A stretch of DNA of 64,000 bases, taken from Pandoraea pnomenusa (lineage in GTDB: Bacteria > Pseudomonadota > Gammaproteobacteria > Burkholderiales > Burkholderiaceae). Below the pieces are notes generated by a model. The model ran no database searches and was not told where the DNA came from. It saw only the letters and a list, made by a program, of their open reading frames with translations. Both the position numbers and the translations under genes were made by a program. Of the stretch, positions 18,668 to 26,902 are shown in pieces (the first letter of the stretch is position 1; the number at the start of each line of letters is the position of its first letter). The DNA is taken from contig NZ_CP009553.3 in NCBI RefSeq assembly GCF_000767615.3, positions 4,092,001 to 4,156,000 on the forward strand. Direction: 5' to 3'.

Positions 18668-19602
18668 TTCAATCCCAGTGACTTCATGTAGGGGGAGGTG
18701 CGGCCGTCGCCGCCCGGCCGGTAATTCAGACGGTGCGAGAGCGCGTCGGCGGCTTCGCGCACCTGCCCGATCAGTCCCGCGTCGAGCATTGCCGAATCGA
18801 TGTTCGCGCGCGGGATCGTGACCGTGATCGCGGCGCAGATGCGGCCCGCGTCGTTGCGTACCGGCGCGCTCACGACGCTTATGCCGCGCTCGAAGGACGA
18901 GGCCGAGACGGCATACCCGCGTTCGGCGTCCTCGCGCACGCGCTCGAACAACTCGGCGAGCGTCTCGGGGGTCTGCGGCGTGTATTTCTCCAGCGTCTTC
19001 TCGGGATACAGCGCACGCAGTTCGGCGAGCGTGAGATCGCCCATCAGCACATGGCCGTGGACCGTGGCATGCGCAGGCAAGCGCGTACCGACGTTGACCT
19101 TGATCGAATTGAACACCCCGGCCACGCTCTGCGCCTTGGCCACGAACACGATGTCGCGCCCGTCGCGAATCACGATGTGCGACGTCAGCTGGGTGGCATC
19201 GCGCAGCCGCTCGATGATGGGAATGCCCAGATCGGTGAGCTCCAGCGAGCTCAGGTATTCGAAGCCCAGACGCAGCACCGCCACGCCCAGACGGAAGTTC
19301 TTTTCGCTGCCCGCGCGCTCGAGAAAGCCCATCGCCTCAAGCGTTTGCAGCAAACGGAAGACCGTCGTGCGCGGAATACCGAGGCGCTGCGAGAGCTCCG
19401 GTGCGCTGAAGACCGACTCGCGCGGCGAGAATTGCGTCAGGATGCGCAGGCCGCGCTCCAGCCCCGGCACGAGGTAACGCGATTCGGCGGGCGCCGCCTC
19501 GGCGACTTCGTCGTCCAGCGTGTCCTGCATGTCCTGTACGTCCTGCGTGCTGTCGTCGATCGACGCCGCGGCGACGGCGCGCTTCGGATTGGCGGGTGCC
19601 AT
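18664..19602 (-). CDS. IclR-family transcriptional regulator of the catabolic operon
   Basis: A 312-residue IclR regulator. An acidic, Asp/Gln-rich N-terminal extension (about 40 residues) precedes the winged HTH (about 48-105: LERGLRILTQF, SAPELSQRLGIPRTTVFRLLQTLE). The effector-binding domain follows, with HATVHGHVLMGDL and the typical RGYAVSASSFERGISVVSAPV. GGGGAG stands at a good distance from the ATG at 19602. It is embedded in the operon, two bases after the hydrolase stop and overlapping the SDR start, so it is likely autoregulated. The palindromic sequence shared by the ABC-ATPase and porin upstream regions (23885-23922, 25323-25361) is its best candidate site; this link is inferred. 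Confidence 0.92.
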   Translation of the reverse strand: MAPANPKRAVAAASIDDSTQDVQDMQDTLDDEVAEAAPAESRYLVPGLERGLRILTQFSPRESVFSAPELSQRLGIPRTTVFRLLQTLEAMGFLERAGSEKNFRLGVAVLRLGFEYLSSLELTDLGIPIIERLRDATQLTSHIVIRDGRDIVFVAKAQSVAGVFNSIKVNVGTRLPAHATVHGHVLMGDLTLAELRALYPEKTLEKYTPQTPETLAELFERVREDAERGYAVSASSFERGISVVSAPVRNDAGRICAAITVTIPRANIDSAMLDAGLIGQVREAADALSHRLNYRPGGDGRTSPYMKSLGLK

Positions 19603-19603
19603 G

Positions 19604-20530
19604 TCAACGCTCCCCTGCCGCAATGCGCCCAAGCCACGCGGCAAGCGCGGCATCGAGCACGTCGGGCGTTTCAATGTAAGACGCGTGGCCGGCCCCTTCG
19701 ATAATCTGAAGCGGCACACCGGCGACGTCGGCAATCGTCTGGCAGCTCGCGGGAGGGGTGACGGCATCCTGGGCGCCGACGGCCACCGCGACGGGGCCGG
19801 CCTTGGCCGCCGTGTACCGGGCCAGGTCGCCCGCCACATCGCCGTTCGAGAGCAGATGGGTCGCCTGCGCGTAGCCCTCGGGCCGCACCCGCGACATGTT
19901 CCACTTCACCCAGGCGCGCGGCAGGTCGGCCGCGTTCGGTGCCACGAGGTTGTCGCTGCGTTCGCGCGCCATGCCCGCGGGACCGAGTTTGTGAAGCATC
20001 GCCAGGCGGCTGTCGCGCTTGGCCGCCCGTACTGCCGGGTCGGCCTTGCCGTAGCCCCCTGCCGGCGAGCACAGAAACAGGCCGAGCACGCGGTGCGGCG
20101 CACGCGCGGCAAACCTCGACGCCATGATCGCGCCGAGCGAATGGCCGGCCACCGCCACGCGCGCAAGACCGAGCGCATCGAGCCACGCTTCGAGGGCGTC
20201 GGCGTAGGCGTCGGCATCCGGCTCGGCAGGCGCGACATTCGTTGTCTGACCGTAGCCAGGGGCATCCCAGGCATAAAGCGAGGCGCCAAGGCCCGTCGCT
20301 TCGAACTGCGCCAGCCACGACGCCGCCCCCGACCCGATGCCGTGCAGCATCACCACAGGGACGGCATCAGCGGCTTGCGCCGTCGCGCAGCGATAGCCGA
20401 CGGTCCCCGCGCGCGTGGTGACGGTGCGATACGGGAAGGCCGCCAGGCGCGCGCGCAGGGCGGCGACATCGGGGACATCGGCGTCTGCGGACACTTCGGA
20501 CACTTCGGACGAGTTGGCTTGGGCTTGCAT
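19604..20530 (-). CDS. Alpha/beta hydrolase (meta-cleavage-product hydrolase-like)
   Basis: A 308-residue alpha/beta hydrolase. The nucleophile elbow GHSLGA gives Ser131, the acid is Asp255 (GAQDAV) and the base His282 (GAGHAS); the oxyanion motif HGIGSGAASW precedes the elbow. The pattern is close to carboxylesterase and C-C-bond hydrolases of meta-cleavage pathways (BphD/MhpC type), which fits an operon with an extradiol dioxygenase, but ester or amide hydrolysis is equally possible. The N-terminus has a Ser/Glu/Val/Asp repeat of about 15 residues. No clear Shine-Dalgarno is seen, so the start could also be 24 codons upstream. Confidence 0.87.
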   Translation of the reverse strand: MQAQANSSEVSEVSADADVPDVAALRARLAAFPYRTVTTRAGTVGYRCATAQAADAVPVVMLHGIGSGAASWLAQFEATGLGASLYAWDAPGYGQTTNVAPAEPDADAYADALEAWLDALGLARVAVAGHSLGAIMASRFAARAPHRVLGLFLCSPAGGYGKADPAVRAAKRDSRLAMLHKLGPAGMARERSDNLVAPNAADLPRAWVKWNMSRVRPEGYAQATHLLSNGDVAGDLARYTAAKAGPVAVAVGAQDAVTPPASCQTIADVAGVPLQIIEGAGHASYIETPDVLDAALAAWLGRIAAGER

Positions 20531-20668
20531 GGCTGAGGCTGAACGTCTGGCTTCGTGAATTCTTGCCGGCGAATGGCACGCGAATCGCATGCGTTTCACC
20601 GGACTTCGGCCGGGGCGGCCTGTCGTGGATGCGCCGAGCGCCGGCCCACCCCGGGCGCCCCCGGCGGA

Positions 20669-21226
20669 TTACTTTTGCTCGCGCTTGATCTTCGCGAGCG
20701 GCGAATCGGGCGGATACGTGGGCGTGACCGGCTTTTGCGAGCCGAGCATCACGCACATGAGCGCGTCTTCGTCGCCGATGTTGATCTCCGTGCGATACAC
20801 GCCCGGCGGCACCGAGATCAGGTCGCGCTCACCCAGAATCGCTTCCCACGTCTCGCCGTCGCGCTCGCAGATCACCTTCATCTTGCCGCGCATCACGAAG
20901 AAGATTTCCTCGACGTCCATGTGAATGTGGCTCGGTCCGATGTTGCCGGCCGGAATCACCATCGTGGAGAACGTGAAGTGGCCGGCGGGCACCGTGTTGG
21001 CGTCGCGCGCCACGCCCGTGCCACCCGTGCCCACGTAGCGCATCTGCGCGCGGCGATACTTCGGGTCGTAGTCGGCCTGGAACTTCAGGGCGTCCCAGTC
21101 GTACTTGCGCGTGGAAAAGCGCGCCACGCGCGTATCCAGCCATTCGGCGAACGACTGTCCTTCGGCCTGCGTCCAGCTCTCGACGGCCTGGGGCGTCGCG
21201 GTATTTTTAGCTTCGGCTTGCGCCAT
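20669..21226 (-). CDS. Cupin-domain protein, incomplete metal-ligand set
   Basis: A 185-residue single-domain cupin. Motif 1 is GPSHIHMDVEEIFFVMRG with His100, His102 and Glu106 as metal ligands. In motif 2 (VPPGVYRTEIN) the usual histidine is Arg145, so one ligand of the four-residue set is missing. Cupins of this size include small-molecule dioxygenases, isomerases and binding proteins. The start is clear: AAGGAG stands eight bases before the ATG at 21226. It lies 58 bp after the SDR gene and 138 bp before the hydrolase. It might bind or convert a pathway intermediate; no reaction is assigned. Confidence 0.85.
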   Translation of the reverse strand: MAQAEAKNTATPQAVESWTQAEGQSFAEWLDTRVARFSTRKYDWDALKFQADYDPKYRRAQMRYVGTGGTGVARDANTVPAGHFTFSTMVIPAGNIGPSHIHMDVEEIFFVMRGKMKVICERDGETWEAILGERDLISVPPGVYRTEINIGDEDALMCVMLGSQKPVTPTYPPDSPLAKIKREQK

Positions 21227-21284
21227 GATGTAACTCCTTGAAGGCGTTGCGAATTGAGTGCGTCTAGGGCTATGGCCGGTTTCG

Positions 21285-22076
21285 TCAGTACATGACAAAA
21301 CCGCCGTTGACCGGCAATACCTGCCCGGTCACGAATCGGGATGCGTCGGAGAGCAGGAACAACACGGGACCGATCACGTCGTCCGGCACCTGCGCGCGCG
21401 GCAGCGCACGTCCTTCCAGATAGTGGCGATGGCGCTCGGCCGGCACGTAAGCCGTGGCCTCGACTTCGACGAGGCCCGGCGCGATGGCATTGACGGTGAT
21501 GCCGTCCGGGCCGAGCTCGCGTGCGAGCGAACGCGTCATGGCCATGACCGCGCCCTTGCTGGCGGTGTAGGCGAGCAGGCGCGGCGCGCCCCACAACGCG
21601 GTGTCCGAGGCGATGTTCACGACACGCCCCTGACCCGAGGCGCGCAGGAACGGCAATGCCGCCATGGTCATGAGCCAGGTGCCACGCACGTTGACATTCA
21701 TCACCGCGTCCCACGTCTCGAGGCTCAGCTCGGTGGCCGGCTTGCCGCCCGAGTTGGTGATCGCGCCGTTGTTGACCAATCCGTCGATGCCGCCCATTTG
21801 CTCGGCCGCCGCCCTGGCTGCCGCCTCGATCGAGGTTGGGTCCGACAGATCGACGCGCACGAACGACACGGCGTGGCCGGCCTTGCGCAGCGCTTCGGCC
21901 AGCGCCTCTCCGGCCGGCGCGGCGATATCGGCAATCGTCACCGCGGCGCCCCGCGCGGCGGCCGCGCGGACGAAACCTTCGCCAAGGCCACGGGCGCCGC
22001 CCGTGATCAGCAGCTTCTTGCCGTCGAGCGGCGCAAGCGTAGCGGTGTCGAGCGCGGGGATGGGCAGTTCGGTCAC
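21285..22076 (-). CDS. Classical SDR oxidoreductase
   Basis: A 263-residue classical short-chain dehydrogenase. The cofactor motif is TGGARGLG (25-32), with NNGA (102-105) and the full catalytic set Ser157, Tyr170 and Lys174 (YTASK). The C-terminus has the family's TGQVLPVNGG. An acidic Asp50 at the end of the second strand suggests NAD rather than NADP preference. It probably oxidises or reduces a hydroxyl/keto group of a pathway intermediate, for example dehydrogenating a cis-diol or alcohol. It is 16 bp from the permease gene, in the same operon. Unlike its companion SDR at 17861-18667 it has every catalytic residue. Confidence 0.92.
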   Translation of the reverse strand: MTELPIPALDTATLAPLDGKKLLITGGARGLGEGFVRAAAARGAAVTIADIAAPAGEALAEALRKAGHAVSFVRVDLSDPTSIEAAARAAAEQMGGIDGLVNNGAITNSGGKPATELSLETWDAVMNVNVRGTWLMTMAALPFLRASGQGRVVNIASDTALWGAPRLLAYTASKGAVMAMTRSLARELGPDGITVNAIAPGLVEVEATAYVPAERHRHYLEGRALPRAQVPDDVIGPVLFLLSDASRFVTGQVLPVNGGFVMY

Positions 22077-22092
22077 GTTGGTACTCCGTTGC

Positions 22093-22875
22093 TCAGGCGA
22101 TGTTCATCGCGGCGCGCGGCACGTAGTGCAGCGCACGGCGTTCGAGCCAGACCACCGCGGCGTACGCGGCAATACCGATGACGGTCAGGCCGGCGATGGA
22201 GACGAACACCATCGCGGTGTTGCCCTGACCCTCGCCGTAGACGAGCAGGTAGCCCAGGCCCCGGTCACCGCCGACCAGTTCGCCCACGGTCACGCCGATC
22301 ACGGCGAGCGTGGAGGCGATGCGCAAGCCGGCGAACAGCGCCTGCATGGCCGACGGGAATTCGACGAAGCGGAAAATCTGCCAGCGGCGGCCGCACAGCG
22401 CACGCACCAGATTGACCATGTCGGGATCGACCGAGCGCACCGCGCCGAGCACGTTGATCATCACGGGGAAAAAGACGATCAGCACCGCGACGAGGATCTT
22501 CGGGTAGATGGTGTAGCCCATCCACATCACGAACAACGGCGCGAACGCCACCTTCGGCGCGATCTGCAACGCAAGGATGTACGGCGAGAGCATCGCCTCG
22601 GTCGACGGCGACAGGCCGAGAATTACACCGATGATCACGCCCAGCGCCGAGCCGATGACGAAGCCCGCGATCACTTCGAGCGCCGTCACACCAATGTGCA
22701 GCCAGAGGTTCTCGACCTCGAACATGCGCACGCCCTCGACGATCGTCGACGAGAGCTTGGGCAGCACGAACTCGGGCACGCCGAATGCCGTCGGGCCCCA
22801 TTGCCATACGGCGGCGAAGATCAGCAGCAGCAGAATGCTGCCGGCGGTCAGTTGCGTTTTGGAAAGGGATTTCAT
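22093..22875 (-). CDS. ABC transporter permease, SsuC/TauC type
   Basis: A 260-residue inner-membrane permease with about six hydrophobic segments, starting LTAGSILLLLIFAAVWQW. The EAA-loop region that contacts the ATPase is visible around VNLVRALCGRRWQIFRFVEFPSAMQALFAGLR. It belongs to the BPD permease family used for sulfonates, nitrate and aromatic acids. It follows the ATPase gene by 40 bp and pairs with it and with the NMT1/SsuA-type binding protein at 12811-13821. Length normal, no anomalies. Confidence 0.92.
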   Translation of the reverse strand: MKSLSKTQLTAGSILLLLIFAAVWQWGPTAFGVPEFVLPKLSSTIVEGVRMFEVENLWLHIGVTALEVIAGFVIGSALGVIIGVILGLSPSTEAMLSPYILALQIAPKVAFAPLFVMWMGYTIYPKILVAVLIVFFPVMINVLGAVRSVDPDMVNLVRALCGRRWQIFRFVEFPSAMQALFAGLRIASTLAVIGVTVGELVGGDRGLGYLLVYGEGQGNTAMVFVSIAGLTVIGIAAYAAVVWLERRALHYVPRAAMNIA

Positions 22876-22915
22876 AGCGGGAATTTCCAGTGGCTTGCGA
22901 TGTCGATGGCGGCGA

Positions 22916-23785
22916 TCAACCGAGGTGGTCGTCGCGGCCGACCTTGAGCAGTTCCATCAGATGCGCGACGTACTCGTTCATGCCGGCCTGCTTGCGCCGC
23001 TCGATGGGATTGTCGCGATGCGGCAGATCGACCGTGATCTCTTCGATGATCGTGCCCGGGCGCTCGCTCATCACGAACACGCGATCCGACAGCGCGATCG
23101 CTTCGGCCAGATCGTGCGTGATCATCAGCGCCGTCTTGCCCTCGGCGGCGAGCATTTGCGCGAGATCCTGCTGGAGCACCATCTTGGTTTGCGCGTCGAG
23201 CGCCGAGAATGGCTCGTCCATGAGCAGCACGTCGGGCTCGACGGCCAGCGTGCGCGCGAGCGCCGCGCGCTGACGCATGCCGCCCGACAACTGGTGCGGA
23301 TAGTGATTCTCGAAGCCCTTCAGATGGCAGCGCGCGAGCAACGCCCGGGCGACCTCGGCACGTTCGGCCTTGCCGCGTCCGCGAATCTGCATGCCCAGCT
23401 CCACGTTCTTCTGGATCGAGCGCCACGGCATGAGCAAATCCTTCTGCAGCATGAATGCGACCTGCTGCGAGGGTCCGCGCACCGGCTTGCCCGCGAGCGT
23501 CACCTGCCCTTCGCTCGGCGCGTACAGGCCGGCGCCCATGTTGAGCAGCGTGCTTTTGCCGCAGCCGCTCGGCCCGATGAGCGAGACGAACTCACCCGCC
23601 TTGATGCCGATCGACACGTTCGAGACGGCCGTCATCTCGCCCTTGCCCTGGCGATTCCTGAACCGACGCGTGACGCCGCGGTACTCGATCGCGAACGGCA
23701 TGGGTGCCGACGCGGGCTGCGCCTGACGCGCCTCGGCATGGGCCTCGGCAACGTTCGCGTCCTTCAATTGAATCGACCTGAGCAT
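22916..23785 (-). CDS. ABC transporter ATP-binding protein, SsuB/TauB type
   Basis: A 289-residue ATPase that powers the importer. Walker A GPSGCGKST is at 71-79, the Q-loop at FMLQKDLLMPW, the signature LSGGM at 166-170, Walker B DVLLMDEP at 185-192 and the switch His in MITHDLAEA. An N-terminal ~28-residue extension precedes the domain. It is the first gene of the ~15 kb catabolic operon. A promoter-like TTGACT/TATAAT pair and a palindromic operator lie 100-160 bp upstream, so expression of the whole operon probably begins here. Confidence 0.94.
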   Translation of the reverse strand: MLRSIQLKDANVAEAHAEARQAQPASAPMPFAIEYRGVTRRFRNRQGKGEMTAVSNVSIGIKAGEFVSLIGPSGCGKSTLLNMGAGLYAPSEGQVTLAGKPVRGPSQQVAFMLQKDLLMPWRSIQKNVELGMQIRGRGKAERAEVARALLARCHLKGFENHYPHQLSGGMRQRAALARTLAVEPDVLLMDEPFSALDAQTKMVLQQDLAQMLAAEGKTALMITHDLAEAIALSDRVFVMSERPGTIIEEITVDLPHRDNPIERRKQAGMNEYVAHLMELLKVGRDDHLG

Positions 23786-23884
23786 GGGAAACCACCGTGT
23801 TTCTGGATGTTCAACTTGCGCCGGGCAGCCCTTGGTAACGCTTCGCTTGCATGGGCTGCCTGCCTGTCTTTCGCCTTCGTCGTA

Positions 23885-23948
23885 CGTTTCATATGTGAAA
23901 CGTTGATTTACTTATGGATCAATTATAGGGAGGGATCGACGGAGTCAA
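23885..23948 (-). promoter_or_regulatory. Promoter plus palindromic operator for the catabolic operon
   Basis: On the minus strand TTGACT (23948-23943) and TATAAT (23927-23922) are 15 bp apart. Directly downstream, at 23902-23885, lies ACGTTTCA-TATG-TGAAACGT, an 8-bp-arm palindrome including one flanking base each side. It is followed on the plus strand by GTTGATTTACTTATGGATCAA with TTGAT/ATCAA arms. A site placed over or just beyond the start of transcription suits a repressor. A near copy stands before the porin gene (25323-25361). Confidence 0.6.
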
Positions 23949-24025
23949 AATTGTTTTTTGACTAGGGGAAACCCGTAACCGCCTACGTTTAGCCGTTTTT
24001 TGCCGTGAGAAATCCCATGCACCAT

Positions 24026-24060
24026 AAAAAAACGCCGACGGGCGCGAGCCGGTCGGCGTG
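24026..24060 (-). terminator. Rho-independent terminator of the porin gene
   Basis: ACGCCGAC (24032-24039) pairs perfectly with GTCGGCGT (24052-24059) around a 12-nt loop. On the minus strand the stem is followed by seven T residues. It lies 50 bp after the porin stop. Confidence 0.9.
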
Positions 24061-24110
24061 TGAAGTGAGACCACTGGATGAAAACCCGCGAAGGCAGGCG
24101 CGCCGCTCGT

Positions 24111-25220
24111 TCAGAACGCGTGATGCACGCCGGAAATGATGACGAGCTGGTTCGACGTCGACGACGCGCCGATCGTATTGATGGCCGTGATCGCGCCGTT
24201 GCCGCTGGCGTGCTGGTACACGCCGCTCAGATAGACCTGGGTGCGCTTGGACAGCGCATAGACGTCACCCAGGCTGAACTGCGTCCAGCGTTTGCCCGAC
24301 ATGTTGGTGGACGCCGCGCCGAACGTGATCGTGTTGGCAACGCTCGTGGCGTAGTTCGCACCGGCGTCGAACGACTGGTAGGTATCGCTGTAGCCGGGCG
24401 ACTGGAGCTTCACGCGGGTGTAGAGCGCGTGCAGCAGCCACGAACCGAAGCCGTACGACATGCCGGCCCCCATGTTCTCGACATTCGACGCCGCGTAGGC
24501 CCCCACCGGCTGCCCCTGGAAAGTCGCGCCACCGAGCACGGCCACGTTGGGTGTACGGTTGTTCTCGTTCGAGTACACCGCCGACGCCTTGAAGCCGCCG
24601 TTCGTATAGTTCGCCGCCACGCTCCACTTGCGACCGTTGGCGAAGTTCGTCGTGTTGCCCAGGGAAATCATGGCGCCGGCCTTGAAGCCCGCGAAATCCG
24701 GCGTGACGTAGCGCACAGAGTTGTCCACCTGGACAACCGACGTGTTCGCGAGTTCGTCGAGGTTGCCCGGGTGGAACATGTACCAGTTCATCCCCAGATA
24801 GGCGGTGCTCATCGGCCCCAGCCAGTCAAAGTTGAACGTCGTCATGTGACCGAGCGTCAGCGTGCCCATCCTGTCGGATTGCAGGCCCACCCACGACTGT
24901 CGGTTGAACATCGAACCCGCCTTGATCGTGTTGCCGCTCAGGGTCGAGAAGCCATTCTCCAACAGGAAGATGGCACGATTGCCGCCACCCAGATCCTCCA
25001 CGCCGCGAAAGCCCCAGCGATCCGGCTGCGTGGCGCCCTGTTGCGCCATCCAGTTGGCGCTGCCACCCTGATTGTTCACGTAGGCCACGCCGGCGTCCAT
25101 GCTGCCGTACAACGTCACGTTGCTCTGCGCATGCGCCGCGACCGGCACGCCCGCCGCCAGCAGCATGGCCGCCGCCAGCTTCGTCATGCCCGGGATCCGC
25201 CCCGTCGGAAACCGCTTCAT
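24111..25220 (-). CDS. Gram-negative general porin (OmpC-like, Burkholderiales type)
   Basis: A 369-residue outer-membrane porin. A signal peptide ends near PVAAHAQ, followed by the canonical SNVTLYGSMDAGVAYVNN first strand. The PEFRG-like motif appears as RWGFRGVEDLGGGNRAIF, and the protein ends in the terminal Phe (HHAF) needed for barrel insertion. It forms a trimeric 16-strand channel for small solutes. AGGAG precedes the ATG at 25220. Its upstream region has a near copy of the operator before the ABC importer operon, so it probably gives outer-membrane entry to the same substrate (inference). Confidence 0.93.
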   Translation of the reverse strand: MKRFPTGRIPGMTKLAAAMLLAAGVPVAAHAQSNVTLYGSMDAGVAYVNNQGGSANWMAQQGATQPDRWGFRGVEDLGGGNRAIFLLENGFSTLSGNTIKAGSMFNRQSWVGLQSDRMGTLTLGHMTTFNFDWLGPMSTAYLGMNWYMFHPGNLDELANTSVVQVDNSVRYVTPDFAGFKAGAMISLGNTTNFANGRKWSVAANYTNGGFKASAVYSNENNRTPNVAVLGGATFQGQPVGAYAASNVENMGAGMSYGFGSWLLHALYTRVKLQSPGYSDTYQSFDAGANYATSVANTITFGAASTNMSGKRWTQFSLGDVYALSKRTQVYLSGVYQHASGNGAITAINTIGASSTSNQLVIISGVHHAF

Positions 25221-25322
25221 CTGTGCACTCCTGTCATTCGATGATTCGAGAACGGTGGTCACGCACGGCCACCTCGCGTCCCGCCGGTTCGTCCACCCGA
25301 CCTTCCGCACTTTTACGCCGCA

Positions 25323-25361
25323 CGTTCCACCTATGAAACGTTGGATCACTTATGAAACCAA
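25323..25361 (-). promoter_or_regulatory. Operator-like sequence upstream of the porin
   Basis: The first part CGTTCCA-CCTA-TGAAACG is an imperfect palindrome, followed by GTTGG...CCAAC arms. Aligned without gaps to 23885-23922, about 28 of 38 bases agree, including TGAAACGTTG and ACTTATG. The bases lie ~100 bp before the porin start, as for the copy before the ABC operon. Confidence 0.6.
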
Positions 25362-25605
25362 CTGTGCAGAGCTTAGGTCAGATGGCGCGCGAGTCTCGCA
25401 GCGGAGATGCACGAATTGCCGTACGTAAATTGGCGTGCTACCGCACGCCTGTTGCACCACCGGTGGCACGACACGCAAGGCGTGCGGCAGCGCCATTCGT
25501 CCCGTCGGCGTTGCCGTTCGTCCGATGCGCCGGGCCTTCGGCGGCCCATCGCATGCTCAGGATTTACCCGAAGAAGGGTTGCGGCAAGTCGAATCAAAAA
25601 CAATA

Positions 25606-25636
25606 ATATTTGAACATCATGTTCATATTTGAACAT
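25606..25636 (+). promoter_or_regulatory. Interleaved palindromes upstream of the FAD monooxygenase
   Basis: ATATTTGAACAT occurs twice, 19 bp apart (25606 and 25625). Together they make TGAACAT-C-ATGTTCA (25611-25625) and GTTCA-TATT-TGAAC (25621-25634). It ends 54 bp before the monooxygenase ATG. The IclR gene next in that operon is the natural candidate binder. The second palindrome loosely resembles the GTTTCA/TGAAAC arms of the neighbouring operon's operator. Confidence 0.55.
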
Positions 25637-25690
25637 TTAATTTTTTCGATTCACCGGCGGCTTACGCCACTTTTGTAAAAGGTGTTCTCC

Positions 25691-26848
25691 ATGCAAGCTC
25701 CCCTCATCGGCATCAACGGCGCCGGCATCGGCGGTCTGGCCGCGGCCATCGGTTTGCTGCGCGCCGGATTTCGCGTGCGCGTGTTCGAGCAGGCGGCGCA
25801 GTTCGCCCGTGTTGGCGCCGACATCAATCTGACGCCGAACGCCGTGCGTGCGCTCGACGGTCTCGGTGTTGGCGACGCGTTGCGCGAGACAGCGGCGCAG
25901 CCGAGCCACCGGATCAGCCGCACTTGGGACACCGGCGAAGAGACGTCGCGTCTGGAGATGGCGCAGACCGCGCAGGCGAAGTACGGCGCGCCACAGCTCA
26001 CGATGCATCGCGCGGATCTGCTCCAGGCGCTGGAGCGGGCCGTGCCCGCCGACGCAATCGCGCTCAGCAAGAAGCTCGTGTCGTTCGAGGCGCCGCCGCA
26101 GGGGCAACCCGGATCGATTCGCCTCACCTTTGCCGACGGCGCGCATGACGACGTGGACGTGCTCATCGGTGCCGACGGTATCCACTCGGTGGTGAGAACC
26201 GGCCTGTTCGGGCCGGAGTCGCCGGAGTTCACGGGCGTGGTCGCGTATCGCGCGGTGGTGCCTGCGCACAGGCTAGACGGCCTGCCGAATCTCGGCGCGT
26301 TCACGAAGTGGTGGGGCCCGAACCCGTCGAGCCAGATCGTGACCTTCCCGCTCAACCTCGGGCGCGATATCTTCGTGTTCGCCACGACGCCGCAAGACAG
26401 CTGGACACTCGAATCGTGGACGGCGCCGGGCGACGTGAACGAGTTGCGGGCCATGTATGCCGATTACCACGGCGAGGCCCGCGCCTTGCTCGATGCGTGC
26501 GACAGCGTGCTGAAGTCGGCGCTGTACGTGCGCGATCCGTTGCCGCAGTGGTCACGCGAGCGCGTATCGCTGCTGGGCGACGCCTGCCATCCGATGATGC
26601 CGTTCATGGCACAGGGCGCGGGCATGGCGATCGAGGATGCTGTGGTACTGTCTCGCCACCTCGCCGCGGCCGGCACGCAGGCCGACGCCGTGTCGCTGGC
26701 GGACGCACTCGGACGCTACGAAGCCGCGCGCCGCGAGCGCACGGCGCGCGTGCAGATCGGCTCGCGCGGCAATCAGTGGCTCAAGGAAGGCGGCAACGCC
26801 GACTGGGTCTACGAATACGACGCGTGGCAGACACCGCTCGCGGCTTAA
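25691..26848 (+). CDS. FAD-dependent aromatic monooxygenase (6-hydroxynicotinate 3-monooxygenase/salicylate hydroxylase family)
   Basis: A 385-residue single-component flavoprotein hydroxylase. FAD-binding GxGxxG is in INGAGIGGLAAAIGLLRAGF (residues 8-27). The second FAD motif is LLGDACHPMMPFMAQGAGMAIEDA. The NAD(P)H/FAD segment DVLIGADGIHS is also present. The C-terminal pattern YEAARRERTARVQ and WVYEYD, with FTKWWGP in mid-protein, is closest in memory to 6-hydroxynicotinate 3-monooxygenase (NicC), which makes 2,5-dihydroxypyridine; decarboxylative salicylate hydroxylation is the other option. ATG 25691 is used; a GTG nine bases upstream is possible. An IclR regulator follows 54 bp downstream in the same direction. 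Confidence 0.9.
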   Translation: MQAPLIGINGAGIGGLAAAIGLLRAGFRVRVFEQAAQFARVGADINLTPNAVRALDGLGVGDALRETAAQPSHRISRTWDTGEETSRLEMAQTAQAKYGAPQLTMHRADLLQALERAVPADAIALSKKLVSFEAPPQGQPGSIRLTFADGAHDDVDVLIGADGIHSVVRTGLFGPESPEFTGVVAYRAVVPAHRLDGLPNLGAFTKWWGPNPSSQIVTFPLNLGRDIFVFATTPQDSWTLESWTAPGDVNELRAMYADYHGEARALLDACDSVLKSALYVRDPLPQWSRERVSLLGDACHPMMPFMAQGAGMAIEDAVVLSRHLAAAGTQADAVSLADALGRYEAARRERTARVQIGSRGNQWLKEGGNADWVYEYDAWQTPLAA

Positions 26849-26902
26849 GCGGCCCACGCCGCTCGCACGCCGCGCCGGCGCCCTTTCAACGGAATCGAAC
26901 GC

